Origin: Lepas anatifera | Lineage: Eukaryota; Arthropoda; Thecostraca; Lepadidae | DNA length: 64,000 bases | Direction of reading: 5' to 3' | Assembly (NCBI GenBank): GCA_034440635.1 | Contig: JAOTON010000050.1 | Location: 363,001-427,000, forward strand | Part shown: positions 34,114 through 45,884 of the stretch, one piece after another | Numbering within the stretch: position 1 is the stretch's first letter | Layout: the number at the start of each line of letters is the position of its first letter | Made by a program: the position numbers and the translations under genes | Notes under the pieces: generated by a model | The model's input: the letters and a program-made list of their open reading frames with translations, nothing else | Databases searched by the model: none | Told to the model about the DNA's origin: nothing

Positions 34114-35222
34114 GTTACCGCCTACAGTAACGGCTATGGTTTCTTTGGGAAAACCAGGGAGTATTGTGCTTTTAGGTGGTTGAGATAGTAATACGTGTTG
34201 GTTAGATGATCTGGAACAAATACTAGAAGTTGGGAGATAATACGCTCCAACACCCACGAATAGTTTATTGAGAGGGACCCCACACGTTTTGAGATAGGAG
34301 ATAAACAATTTGAATGTTGCCATAATAAAAGGCAGAAGAAAGCTTTCCTTTCACATAATCTTGACAATCAATTTTGAAATATAATTTATCTTTCTGGCCA
34401 GTCTCCTAGAATATATAATGAATGTAATATAACGAGAGCAAGTCTCAGAGGACTGTTGGGCTTGTGCGTCCTTAAAACTTTGCTATCTTTGATTCATTCG
34501 GTGTGATGGCATGATTAAACTTGTCTTCTTTCATGTTGCGTTTGATAATCCCGCTGTGAGGAGCTACTCTAGAGCGAATTTCAACGTCACTGGAAGTGAG
34601 ACTGACTAAGTGGACCACATCTGAGTTCCAGTCCCTGAAATTCTCTGGGCCATAACATGTCGACAATATGTACACTTAGTGCATGGACTTAAATAAGATA
34701 TGGCCTACTAGAAGGTTCTATCGGGCACGGATCCATGATTTCGATCACGGGGTGGGTGCGCCTTCAGTCGGGGGACGCGCCCGTTAACCGCGCGCTGGTG
34801 CTTTCAGTCGGGCGCGTCGGCTGACACAGGGAAGGGTGCGCGCCCCCTGGATACGCGCCTGTCTATGACTGGTATAGAACAAGGAGCGGACAACGTCGGT
34901 AAGGAATTTTCTTTAATTCTAATGTTGTTCCTGAGGCACCAAGTGATCCTGGGTATCGTTGGGGTGCCTCGTTGCAAATACATAATAATACCATTGTGCA
35001 TACATTACATGATTCTACGAAATCCGTTTTTTTTACTATTCGTTCAAAGAGTACAAATATTAATTGAGCAAATATATTACACCTTTGCAAGGACATGACA
35101 AAAACAACTGAAATTAATTAAATACAAACGAAGAAAACATCTGCTTACTCTTAGCCGGCATCACATTCGCACAGATACATTCAGTAACGATCACAACTTC
35201 AACATAATTGGTCGGGAGTCTA

Positions 35223-35696
35223 CTAGTAAGAGCGCTGCACGGGGCGGTAAGCGTAGACAGGCTCCAGCTCAGGCTCCTTGTATTCAGGCTCCGGCTCCTT
35301 GTACTCAGGCTCGGGAGCCTTGTAGGCGGGACGGGGAGCCTGATACTTGGGCTCCTCCGGGTACTGGGCCTCTCCCTCGTAGGTGACCTCGGCGTTGTAG
35401 CCGTTGTAGTCGTCAGCAGTGTACTTGACGGTCTGCACGCGGCCATCGGGCAGATGAACCTTGTAGTAACCATTGGTCTGCTTTCCGTCGCTGTTCTCGT
35501 TGGCTGCGAAGTTGGAGCCAGTCTCGTAGTCGCTCACCGAGTAGTCGAAGGCATACGGCTGCGGCGGACTCTCAGGCTCCTTGTAGACTACGGGTGCCTC
35601 GTAGGTGGGGGCACGGTAGACTGGAGCCCCGTAGGCGGAGGGCCGGTCGTCGGCGGCGGCTAGGGCCAGCAGGGCGGCGATAGCGAACAGCTGCAT
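35223..35696 (-). CDS. class II RR cuticle protein, copy 2 (157 aa)
   Basis: Signal peptide 1-15 (MQLFAIAALLALAAA), RR domain about 47-110 with ETGSNF and EGEAQ, and a Tyr/Pro tail with two EYKEPEP units ending LEPVYAYRPVQRSY. It is one five-residue unit longer than the class II copies at 21359 and 56315. It is nearly identical to the copy at 50266, suggesting recent duplication or homogenisation. It is intronless, and the start is chosen as for the other copies. A secreted chitin-binding role is expected from the family. Confidence 0.93.
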   Translation of the reverse strand: MQLFAIAALLALAAADDRPSAYGAPVYRAPTYEAPVVYKEPESPPQPYAFDYSVSDYETGSNFAANENSDGKQTNGYYKVHLPDGRVQTVKYTADDYNGYNAEVTYEGEAQYPEEPKYQAPRPAYKAPEPEYKEPEPEYKEPELEPVYAYRPVQRSY

Positions 35697-35745
35697 TGTG
35701 AGGCCAAGTGCTGTGTGAGGAGACTGGGATGACCGGCTGGAGGTG

Positions 35746-35843
35746 AACTGGTGTTGAGGCCTGGGCGCTCCTGGTTTTATACCGGGCGCCGCCTGTTGTC
35801 TCAGGCACTGGGCATGGGGGCTCGAAGCGAAATGTTGCGTAAC
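35746..35843 (-). promoter_or_regulatory. core promoter of class II copy 2
   Basis: Minus strand: TATAAAA at 35775-35781, CCAGTT at 35746-35751, GTTACGCAAC at 35834-35843. Confidence 0.72.
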
Positions 35844-36164
35844 TTATGAGCAGTCTGAAAGCCACATCTCCGAAATGGCTGGATACGTGCTGGTGTGAAT
35901 AACAGGTGCCGCTGGATAATGGTGGCAATATTTTTACCACTCCTCCGTGTAGTTCAAGCCTTCACAATATCGACCCGAGCAATTAACCTGGGACTACATT
36001 AGATATGGCTCTGTGGTGAGAACGGATTCGAATGGACGCCATAATAGTTGTGCCCGCTCCAGGCCAGCCAGGCTACCACAGTGCAGCGGTCAATGGGAAC
36101 GAGAGGGTGCGATGGTCGGGAGCAGGGGTACTATCGTGCATATTTGTGTGGTGGACGAACAATT

Positions 36165-37780
36165 GTGTGTATTGACCTGATTTTTAAATATGTGTCACAG
36201 CACTAGAAGCATGGGGTGGATTTATATCTATTTGGAGGTGTCCGGGTGCCTACAAACCTGACCTCAGGTTAGGTCATTTTTGTGTTTTGACCTAGGATAG
36301 TCATATTATACATCATTCCATTTGCCGTAACGAGAGGAAGCGAATAGTGTCTAAGAAATTATTCTAACTGAACTCTGTCACACGCTAGAACCCAGAAACT
36401 CGTTTCTAATATGCTACCTTCTTTGACCTGTCATGACCTTAATTTTGACCTGAGTCACAAATGACTGATTTAGTTTCTTGATGAATTTGTATGAGCTATA
36501 CACCAGCGTTTGAGTTTTTCGCTATCCCGTATAGAAGCCGAGTTCGTGGTGGGCAGGGGTATTTGAACACCCCCAACATGGCGAAGGTGGCTCGGAGGCC
36601 CACTGGGTGAGTGTTAAGCAGAGTTCACACTTGGGACAATAGCTTTGCAGGAAATGATGATAAAGCTTTTATTGTGATACCATTACGTTTGAATTTACAT
36701 TGCGAGCCGATTAATATCAATATTGACTATGCTAAGTTGGAAAGTGACCTTAACCTGACCTTGGGTCAGGTAGTTTCTATGTTTTGACCTAGTTTAGTCA
36801 TATTATGCCTCATTCGACTTGCCGTAACGAGAGGAAGTGAATGGTATCTAGGAAATGATTCTTCTTCTTCTGTCAGACGCTAGAGATCGGAAACTCTTCC
36901 CTAACATGTCACCTTCTTTGACGTGTCATGACCCTAATATTGACCTGAGCCCAAAAGTGACAGATGTAGTTTCTTCATGAATTTGTCTGAGCTATCCAAC
37001 AGCATTTGCGTTTTTCGCTATCCCGCTTAGGAGCCGAGTTGGAGGGGGGTGTTTGAAGACCCCCCACGAGGGCGAAGGTGGCTTGGAGAACCCCGGGGCG
37101 AGTGCTGAGGCTTTTTGGCTCTTCCAGCACGATTTTTCTACATAAGTAAGGTGGTGGGTACACATTTTTTCATGGTGCCGTCAAAATATATCATTGGCGC
37201 TCTGGTTTAAAGCGACTTTACGGGACTTTTTGATGTTAAAAACAAATTTACCGAGGTATTTTAATGTTGGCAGTCGCAGCCTTCACTGCTGAAAATTTTC
37301 TTTTCTCGCCAAAATTGTTGGGTTCCAGCGGAGCCCTTTTGGCGCCATCGCAGGGGCCTCGTCGTGTCATGACCTTTATATTGACCTGAGCCCAAAAGTG
37401 ACCGATGCAGTTTCTTCATGAATTTGTATGAACTATCCAACAGGATTCGGGTGGGTACACAAATTTCTTTTCATGGTGCAGTCAAGATATATCCTTGGCG
37501 CTCTGGTTTAAAGCGACTTTATGGGACTTTCTGATGTTAAAAATGAATTTGCTGGTGTATTTTAATGTTGGCAGCGCCGCCTCTACCCCTGAAAGTTTTC
37601 TTTCCTTGCCAAAATTGTTGGGTTCCAGCGGAGCCCTTTTGGCGCCATCGCAGGGGCCTCCTCCGTTGCTGCCCCAGAGAAAATCCTGACTGCCTCCCTG
37701 GGATGGACCCGCCTTTTTAGATTTAAGCGGCGTTTGGATGTGCTTTTTGGGGATGAGGACACCCATCTAATGATTTGATG
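36165..37780. repeat. GGTCA-rich block of II-I spacer, copy 2
   Basis: Same composition and order of blocks as 22280-23870. Downstream, the spacer continues without the 7.2-kb insertion into the class I 3' flank at about 38340. Confidence 0.8.
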
Positions 37781-38591
37781 ATTTTTTGGCTATTATTTTT
37801 CTACAAAGCCTTTAAATTTTCAATAACTGGTATCCCACTATGAAAAGGTGCCAAAGCCACAGCGTTTTTATAGGTTTTTATGAATTATAGAAATAATGAA
37901 AGAGATGTTTAGAGCAGCTTATATGCACATGCAAATAGGATTCTTGCTTCAAATATTTGTTGCTTCTATATCAAATTATTCAAAAATTCGATTTTGCTTT
38001 GCTTACCTCGGCGAAGTTCATACGGTTACCAGTCTGGCAAAGTTCTGAATGGAATTGCAATTGGTGAGGTATAGCGAGATACCTACTGCATAAGCTATAC
38101 GATACTGCTATATCGTACCGATACCGACACGACAAGATTAGGATTAGCAACTGCTTAGGTGATGCGATACGGCCAACTGTCACCTTGTTTGTTAGCAGTG
38201 TCGCATCTACAGTGCTTGTATGGAGGGAAGGGGGAGGGAAAGCGGGTGCAGAATCCTGAAACACATAGCGTTTTTTTTAACCAAATCTGGCGATATCGAT
38301 GGCCTGAAGGATGCTTCTCCTTTGATCCACCAGTGCTTGCAACGACTTCCTGGACGCTGGAGCAGACCACGCCCCTTTCAGGGAGACTTCCTGCTACCCA
38401 AGCCTGGGACTCGTGAAATAGATGCATGCTTAGAACCAACGAGCCATATGTCGTTATAAAAATATTCAAGCGGACACCAAATTAAACCAGAATTAAACAA
38501 AACAATTAAATATATGTATTCAACATACCCAAACAGTGGGAGCTATTCACCCAAACGGTCACAGTGGCTGATTCCCAGTAGTCGCTAATAT

Positions 38592-39260
38592 TTAGTAATA
38601 ACGCTGCACAGTGCGGTAGCCGTAGACAGGCTCCAGCTCAGGCTCCAGGCTCCTTGTATCAGGCTCCGGCTCCTTGTACTCAGGCTCTGGCTCCTTGTAC
38701 TCAGGCTCAGGCTCCTTGTATTCGGGCTCAGGGGCCTTGTACTCGGGCTCAGGGGCCTTGTAGGTGGGCTCAGGGGCCTTGTAGGCGGGCCGATAAGCGC
38801 GGTACACCGGAGCCGGGTGGTAGACGGGCCGAGGAGCCTTGTAGGCGGGACGAGGAGCCTTGTAGGCGGGACGAGGAGCCTTGTAGGTGGGACGGGGACC
38901 CTTGTAGGCGGGCTCCTCCGGGTACTGGGCATCACCCTCGTACGTGACCTCGGCGTTGTAGCCGTTGTAGGCGTCGACGTTGTACTTGACGGTCTGCACG
39001 CGGCCATCGGGCAGATGGACCGTATAATAGCCGTTGGTCTGCTTGCCGTCGCTGTTCTCGTTGGCTGCGAAGTTGGAACCAGTCTCGTAGTCGCTCACGG
39101 AGTAGTCGAACGCGTACGGCTCCGGTGAACGCTCAGGCTCCTTGTAGGCGACTGGTGGTCTGTAGGTGCGGGCATGATAGGTGACCGGAGCCTCGTAGGC
39201 GGATGGCCGGTCCTCAGCGGCAGCCAAGGCCAAAAGGGCTGCAACAATAAACAGTTTCAT
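38592..39260 (-). CDS. class I RR cuticle protein, copy 3 (222 aa)
   Basis: Class I plan: signal peptide 1-15, N-arm variant TYHARTYRPPVAYKEPE, RR domain 47-110 (ETGSNF, EGDAQ), repeat tail, and end PVYGYRTVQRYY. The tail is locally scrambled: residues 201-205 read DTRSL where other copies have the EYKEP rhythm. Compared with copy 2, this corresponds to a 7-bp duplication (AGGCTCC) plus a 1-bp deletion within 38639-38670, a net gain of two codons. The frame is lost and then regained, so the conserved C-terminus is preserved. It is intronless and otherwise intact. Confidence 0.92.
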   Translation of the reverse strand: MKLFIVAALLALAAAEDRPSAYEAPVTYHARTYRPPVAYKEPERSPEPYAFDYSVSDYETGSNFAANENSDGKQTNGYYTVHLPDGRVQTVKYNVDAYNGYNAEVTYEGDAQYPEEPAYKGPRPTYKAPRPAYKAPRPAYKAPRPVYHPAPVYRAYRPAYKAPEPTYKAPEPEYKAPEPEYKEPEPEYKEPEPEYKEPEPDTRSLEPELEPVYGYRTVQRYY

Positions 39261-39302
39261 TGTGGGATAGTGGCGGTTGAACTGGAGGGTGTTGAGCCGA
39301 GC

Positions 39303-39404
39303 GACTGGTGCCAGGGGTTAGATTGTTCTCCGCTTTATACTGGTCGGGGTCATAGCTTCGGAAGCTTTGCTGGGTGGGGCACTGGGGAGATTTCGTCACG
39401 TAAC
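39303..39404 (-). promoter_or_regulatory. core promoter of class I copy 3
   Basis: Minus strand: TATAAAG at 39333-39339, CCAGTC at 39303-39308, GTTACGTGAC at 39395-39404. Confidence 0.74.
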
Positions 39405-39409
39405 GGACC

Positions 39410-41350
39410 GATAAAGGTTCATGAGGCTAATCGCCTTTCAAAGTATAATAGAATTGAGGCCAGAAGAGTTTATTTATGTGGGAAATTATCAAGTTGAAAT
39501 AGTTATCACTCAGAATTGAGAAGAGAACCGGCTTGGTTTCAAATTATATTGTTAGAAACAGGCGAAAAGGCATACAATATTTTGAACACAGTTCTTTGTC
39601 GAGCTGGAAAGGCATATGAATGTATCGGGCAATATTTTCGAATTAGAATTCGGAATTTTATACGGTTGTACACTCACGCAGACAGCACGGATCCTAATAT
39701 TCATATACACTACACGAAATGCAGGTACACACCATAATATATCACAGTATAGTATATACAGCGGCACCGAAATCGGATATGATATGGAATGGGCTCAAAT
39801 AACGAGTATGACACCGGTGTATTACGCGCCCAAACGTTGACTGTTAACACGCGCATTGACGGGGGTCTGAGCCACCTTCGCATTGACGGGGGGCGGGTAC
39901 CCGCCCCCCTAAGATCTCGAGAACCACGGTAGGTAGCGAAAAACGGTAAATGGCGTTGGGCTGCCCGTCCACTTCTCCATCGAAAACATTTGGACTATTT
40001 TTTTGTCAAGGCACATTTAAGGTCATGAGAGGTCAAAACATGCCGTCATAGGGATGACATGTAAATTCAGTTTTTCGGCCATTACATCTGAACAAGTAAA
40101 TATAGAGCAAAACGACTTCAACTATATGAATCCTCTCAGCAAGCCGAATTGAATGATATATAATTTGACCTTGCTAGGACAAATCAAGGATTTGACCTGA
40201 CCTGAGGTCAGGTCAGGATCAAATTCTATAAAATGTATATCATTAGAACCGCAAAGCCCAGGCAAGTCTAATGCAGCTAAAATAAACGCTCTATCACTAC
40301 CCGTTACTGAGTTACACAGTAAAAACCATTTTTCCTATGTATTTCCAATGGAGAGGTCTTGCCTCGTACCTGACCTTAGGTCATCGATATAAAAAATACC
40401 GGAACGTATTTTAGAGAACTCGGTGGGGCCATTATGTGACATGAGTTTCAATCGGATAAGCTCACCCTGCTCCGACTTATGCTATCTTAAACTTTTTTGA
40501 GGTCGGGTCACTTGACCTGTACTGGTGACCTGACCTGAGCTGACCTAACCTTAAAATTTTCACAGAAGTTGTAAAAATGATGAGGTAAAGATATGCCAGG
40601 TACGGCGGCGCGTAGCGCCGCCGTTTTTCTCCTGTCTCCGAAAAACCCGAGGGGGGCGGGTACCCGCACCCCCGTCAATGCGCGTGTAACTTCGGGTTTT
40701 GGGTTGCGCATTTCTAATGATTGCTTGAATACAGATTCAGCATCATGATTGCAGCTAATCTCTTCACTGATGATGTATACCTGCACGTGCAATAATGCTG
40801 CATCTTATGCAGTATTTCTATTTTGAAAGAAGTGTCCGTGATTTGCAGGTCTGTCTGATGTTGTCTAATGTGGTTGCCTAAGTGTTTGCATTCTCTTGTC
40901 TTCTTACGTTGTCTACGGGTTTCATGAAACGGATCCTGATTTGTCAGGCTGCTTCTCCTACATATATTTGTGAACAGAGCGTACAGGTAATTTTGTACAG
41001 TGATCGATAGGACTGTTGGGCTTGTGCGTCCTTAAAACTTTGCTATCTTTGATTCATTCGGTGTGATGGCATGATTAAACTTGTCTTCTTTCATGTTGTG
41101 TTTGATAATCCCGCTGTGAGGAGCTACTCTAGAGCGAATTTCAACGTCACTGGAAGTGAGACTGGTTAAGTGGACCACATCTGAGTTCCAGTCCCTGAAA
41201 TTCTCTGGGCCATAACATGTCGACAATATGTACACTTAGTGCATGGACTTAAATAAGATATGGCCTACTAGAAGGTTCTATCGGGCACGGATCCATGATT
41301 TCGATCACGGGGTGGGTGCGCCTTCAGTCGGGGGACGCGCCCGTTATACC
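39410..41350. repeat. beta-type I-II spacer, copy 2
   Basis: Homologous to the other beta spacers. It carries an 839-bp transposon (39848-40686) absent from the siblings, lacks the SINE, and has lost about 860 bp between ATTTTGTACAGTG (about 41001) and GGACTGTTGGGC, including the exon-like fragment and the TA microsatellite. Confidence 0.78.
39848..40686. mobile_element. 839-bp GGTCA-rich DNA transposon with perfect 18-bp ITRs
   Basis: Both ends read CACGCGCATTGACGGGGG inward (39848-39865 and, on the other strand, 40669-40686), flanked by TAA on each side (39845-39847, 40687-40689). The sibling spacers carry the empty site GTTAACTTGGGG (about 32921) and CTAACTTGGGG (about 54351). A 3-bp TAA duplication fits PIF/Harbinger-type insertion (TWA), so I infer a non-autonomous member. 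GC-rich GGCGGGTACCCGC palindromes sit just inside both ends, and the interior is dense in AGGTCA/TGACCT. It has no coding frame. Confidence 0.9.
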
Positions 41351-41785
41351 GCGCTCTGGTGCGTTCAGTCGGGCGCGACGGCTGACACAGGGAAGGGTGC
41401 GCGCCCCCGGGATACGCGCCTGTCCATGACTGGTATAGAACAAGGAGCGGACAACGTCGCTAAGGAATTTTCTTTAATTCTAATGTTGTTCCTGAGGCAC
41501 CAAGTGATCCTGGGTATCGTTGGGGTGCCTCCTTGCAAATACTTAATAATGCCATTGTGCATACATTACATGATTCTACGAAATCCGATATTTTTACTAT
41601 TCGTTCAAAGAATACAAATATTAATTGAGCAAATATATTACACCTTTACAAGGACATGACAAAAACAACGGAAATTAATTAAATACAAACGAAGAAAACA
41701 TCTGCTTATTCTTAGCCGGCATCACACATTCGCACAGATACATTCAGTAACGATCACAACTTCAACATAATTGGTCGGGAGTCTA

Positions 41786-42253
41786 CTAGTAAGAGCGCTG
41801 CACGGGGCGGTAAGCGTAGACAGGCTCCAGCTCAGGCTCCTCAGGCTCCGGCTCCTTGTACTCAGGCTCGGGAGCCTTGTAGGCGGGCCGGGGAGCCTGG
41901 TACTTGGGCTCCTCCGGGTACTGGGCCTCTCCCTCGTAGGTGACCTCAGCGTTGTAGCCGTTGTAGTCGTCAGCAGTGTACTTGACGGTCTGCACGCGGC
42001 CATCGGGCAGATGCACCTTGTAGTAACCATTGGTCTGCTTTCCGTCGCTGTTCTCGTTGGCTGCGAAGTTGGAGCCAGTCTCGTAGTCGCTCACCGAGTA
42101 GTCGAAGGCATACGGCTGCGGTGGACTCTCAGGCTCCTTGTAGACTACGGGTGCCTCGTAGGTGGGGGCACGGTAGACTGGAGCCCCGTAGGCGGAGGGC
42201 CGGTCGTCGGCGGCGGCTAGGGCCAGCAGGGCGGCGATAGCGAACAGCTGCAT
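41786..42253 (-). CDS. class II RR cuticle protein, copy 3 (155 aa)
   Basis: Signal peptide, RR domain (47-110, ETGSNF, EGEAQ) and tail as in the other class II genes. The tail reads KEPEPEEPELEPVYAY: a 6-bp deletion relative to copy 2 removed one Tyr-Lys pair. It is intronless, and the ATG was chosen at the signal peptide. The neighbouring class I gene lies upstream in the next unit, and all genes are transcribed in the same direction. Confidence 0.93.
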   Translation of the reverse strand: MQLFAIAALLALAAADDRPSAYGAPVYRAPTYEAPVVYKEPESPPQPYAFDYSVSDYETGSNFAANENSDGKQTNGYYKVHLPDGRVQTVKYTADDYNGYNAEVTYEGEAQYPEEPKYQAPRPAYKAPEPEYKEPEPEEPELEPVYAYRPVQRSY

Positions 42254-42302
42254 TGTGAGGCCAGGTGCTGTGTGAGGAGACTGGGATGACCGGCTGGAGG
42301 TG

Positions 42303-42400
42303 AACTGGCGCTGAGGCCTGGGCGCTCCTGGTTTTATACCGGGCGCCGCCTGTTGTCTCAGGCACTGGGCTTGGGGGCTCGAAGCAAAATGTTGCGTAAT
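42303..42400 (-). promoter_or_regulatory. core promoter of class II copy 3
   Basis: Minus strand: TATAAAA at 42332-42338, CCAGTT at 42303-42308, ATTACGCAAC at 42391-42400. Confidence 0.72.
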
Positions 42401-42714
42401 TTATGAGCAGCCTGAAAGCCACATCTCCGGAATAGCAGGATACATGCTGGTGTGAATAAAAGGTGCCACTGGATAATGGTGACAATATTTTTACCACTCC
42501 TCCGTGTAGTTCAAGTCTTCGCAATATCGACCCGACCAATTAACCTGGGACTACATTAGATATGGCTCTGTGGTGAGAACGGATTCGAATGGACGCCATA
42601 ATAGTTGTGCCTGCTCCAGGCCAGCCAGGCTACCACAGTGCAGCGGTCAATGGGAACGAGAGGGTGCGACGGTCGGGAACAGGGGTACTATCGTGCATAT
42701 TTTTGTGGTGTACG

Positions 42715-44320
42715 AACAATTGGGTGTATTGACCTGATTTTCAAATATGTGTCACAGCACTAGAAGCATGGGGTGGATTTATATCTATTTGGAGGTGTCC
42801 GGGTACCAACAAACCTGACCTCAGGTTAGGCCATTTTTGTGTTTTGACCTAGGGTAGTCATTTTATACATCATTCCATTTGCCGTAACGAGAGGAAGCGA
42901 ATAGTGTCTAAGAAATTATTCTAACTGAGCTCTGTCACATGCTAGAACCCAGAAACTCGTTTCTAATATGCTACCTTCTTTGACCTATCATGACCTTAAT
43001 TTTGACCTGAGCCACAAATGACTAATTTAGTTTCTTCATGAATTTGTATGGGCTATACACCAGCGTTTGCGTTCTTCGCTATCCCGTACAGAAGCCGAGT
43101 TTGTGGTGGGCAGGGGTATTTGAACACCCCTAACATGGCGAACGTGGCTCGGAGGCCCACTGGATGAGTGTTAAGCAGATTTCACACTTGGGACAATAGC
43201 TTTGCAGGAAATGATGATAAAGCTTTTATTGTGATACCATTAAGTTTGAATTTACATTGCGAGCCGATTAATATAATTTTAGCTAAGTTGGAAAGTGACC
43301 TTAACCTGACCTTAGGTCAGGTAGTTTCTATGTTTTGACCTAGTTTAGTCATATTATGCCTCATTCGACTTGCTGTAACGAGAGGAAGTGAATGGTATCT
43401 AGGAAATGATTCTTCTCCTTCTGTCAGACGCCATAGAGATCGGAAACTCTTCCCTAACATGTCACCTTCTTTGACGTGTCATGACCCTAATATTGAACTG
43501 AGCCCAAAAGTGACAGATGTAGTTTCTTCATGAATTTGTCTGAGCTATCCAACAGCATTTGCGTTTTTCCCTATCCCGCTTAGGAGCCGAGTTGGAGGAG
43601 GGTGATTGAAGACCCCCACGAGGGTGAAAGTGGCTTGAGGACCCGCGGGGCAAGTGCTGAGGCTTTTTGGCTCTTCCAGCACGATTTTTCTACAGAAGTA
43701 AGGTGGTGGTGCCGTCAAAATATATCATTGGCGCTCTGGTTTAAAGCGACCTTACGGAACATTTTGATGTTAAAAACAAATTTACTGAGGTATTTTAATG
43801 TTGGCAGTCACCGCCTTCACTGCTAACAATTTTCTTTTCTCGCCAAAATTGTTGGCTTCCAGCGGAACCCTTTTGGCGCCATCGCAGGGGCCTCGTCGTG
43901 TTATGACCTTTATATTGACCTGAGCCTAAAAGTGACAGATGCAGTTTCTTCATGAATTTGTATGAACTATCCAACGGGATTTGGGTGGGTACACAAATTT
44001 CTTTTCATGGTGCGGTCAATATATTTCCTTGGCGCTCTGGTTTAAAGCGACTTTATGGGACTTTCTGATGTTAAAAATGAATTTGCTGGTGTATTTTAAT
44101 GTTGGCAGCGCCACCTCTACCCCTGAAAGTTTTCTTTCCTCGCCAAAATTGTTGGGTTCCAGCGGAGCCCTTTTGGCGCCAACGCAGGGTCTTCCTCCGT
44201 TGCTGCCCCAGAGAAAGTTCTGACTGCCTCCCTGGGATGGACCCGCCTTTTTTAGATTTAAGCGGCGTTTGGATGTGCTTTTTGAGGATGAGGACACCTA
44301 TCTAATGATTTGATGATTTT
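42715..44320. repeat. GGTCA-rich block of II-I spacer, copy 3
   Basis: Same blocks as 22280-23870 with private small indels. The sequence at about 44400-44560 is more diverged from the siblings than the rest. Confidence 0.8.
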
Positions 44321-45070
44321 TGGCTATTATTTTTCAACAAAGCCTTTAAATTTTTTATAACTGGTATCCCACTATGACAAGGTGCCAAAGCCACAGCGTT
44401 TTTTTAAAGTTTTTTGTGAATTATAGAAATAATGAAAGAGATGTTTGAGCAGCTTTGCACATGGATATTTGCTTCAATATTTTTGTTCTATATAATTATT
44501 GAAAATTATCTGCTTTTTACCTGAAGATTGGTTCCGTTTTAATAATTTTTATAGCGAGACACCTACTGCATAAGCTATACGATACTGCTATATCGTACCG
44601 ATACCAACACGACAATATTAGGATTAGCAACTGCTTAGGTGATGCGATACGGCCAACTGTCACCTTGTTGGTTAGCAGTGTCGCATCTATAGTGCTTGTA
44701 TGGAGGGAAGGGGGAGGGAAAGCGGGTGCAGAATCCTGTAATACATAGCGGTTTTTTTAAACCAAATCTGTCGATATCGATGGCCTAAGGGATGGGATCA
44801 TCCTTTGATCCACCAGTGCTTGCAAAGACTTCCTGGACGCTGGAGCAGACCACGCCCCTTTCAGGGAGACTTCCTGCTACTTAAGCCTGGGACTCGTGGA
44901 ATAGATGCTTAGAACCAACCAGCTATCTGTCGTTATAAAAATATTGAAGCGGACACCAAATTAAACCAGAATTAAACAAAACAATTAAATATATGTATTC
45001 AACATACCCAAACAGTGGGAACCATTCACCCAAACGGTCACAGTGGCTGATTCCCAGTAGTCGCTAATAT

Positions 45071-45691
45071 TTAGTAATAACGCTGCGCAGTGCGGTGGCC
45101 GTAGGCAGGCTCCAGCTCAGGCTCCTCGTACTCAGGCTCCGGCTCCTTGTACTCAGGCTCAGGCTCCTTGTACTCAGGCTCAGGCTCCTTGTATTCGGGC
45201 TCAGGGGCCTTGTAGGCGGGCTCAGGGGCCTTGTAGGCGGGCCGATAAGCGCGGTACACCGGAGCCGGGTGGTAGACGGGCCGAGGAGCCTTGTAGGCGG
45301 GACGAGGAGCCTTGTAGGTGGGTCGGGGACCCTTGTAGGCGGGCTCCTCCGGGTACTGGGCCTCTCCCTCGTAGGTGACCTCGGCGTTGTAGCCGTTGTA
45401 GGCGTCGACGTTGTACTTGACGGTCTGCACGCGGCCATCGGGCAGATGGACCGTATAATAGCCGTTGGTCTGCTTGCCGTCGCTGTTCTCGTTGGCTGCG
45501 AAGTTGGAACCAGTCTCGTAGTCACTCACGGAGTAGTCGAACGCGTACGGCTCCGGTGAACGCTCAGGCTCCTTGTAGGCGACTGGTGGCCTGTAGGCGC
45601 GGGCATGGTAGGTGACCGGAGCCTCGTAGGCGGATGGCCGGTCCTCAGCGGCCGCCAAGGCCAGAAGGGCTGCAACAATAAACAGTTTCAT
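45071..45691 (-). CDS. class I RR cuticle protein, copy 4 (206 aa)
   Basis: Signal peptide 1-15, N-arm variant TYHARAYRPPVAYKEPE, RR domain 47-110 (ETGSNF, EGEAQ), and a tail with KAPEPAY and three EYKEPEP units. The last unit reads EYEEPE (Lys to Glu) before PAYGHRTAQRYY. It is intronless and intact. Its downstream spacer is of alpha type like that of copy 1, although its coding sequence is closer to copies 2, 3 and 5. Confidence 0.93.
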   Translation of the reverse strand: MKLFIVAALLALAAAEDRPSAYEAPVTYHARAYRPPVAYKEPERSPEPYAFDYSVSDYETGSNFAANENSDGKQTNGYYTVHLPDGRVQTVKYNVDAYNGYNAEVTYEGEAQYPEEPAYKGPRPTYKAPRPAYKAPRPVYHPAPVYRAYRPAYKAPEPAYKAPEPEYKEPEPEYKEPEPEYKEPEPEYEEPELEPAYGHRTAQRYY

Positions 45692-45731
45692 TGTGTGTGT
45701 TGCGGCTGGACTGGAGGGTGTTGAGCCGAGG

Positions 45732-45833
45732 GAGTGGTGCCAGGGGTTAGATTGTTCTCCGCTTTATACTGGTCGGGCTCATAGCTTCGGAAGCTTTGCT
45801 GGGTGGGGCACTCGGGAGATTTCGTCACGTAAC
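45732..45833 (-). promoter_or_regulatory. core promoter of class I copy 4, initiator altered
   Basis: Minus strand: TATAAAG at 45762-45768 and GTTACGTGAC at 45824-45833 are kept, but the initiator position reads CCACTC (45732-45737) instead of CCAGTC. The leader also has a short deletion just upstream of the ATG. Confidence 0.68.
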
Positions 45834-45884
45834 GGACCGATAAAGGTTTCATGAGGCTAATCGCCTTTCAAAGTATAATATAAT

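Larger units (their letters stand above)
32500..34800. repeat. beta-type I-II spacer, copy 1
   Basis: Homologous to 39410-41350 and 53930-55860 and unlike the alpha spacers. It contains a SINE insertion (33159-33508), a possible gene-fragment segment (33633-33853) and a TA microsatellite. The part near 34740-34870, with GCGCC-rich sequence, is shared by all beta units just downstream of class II genes. Confidence 0.75.
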
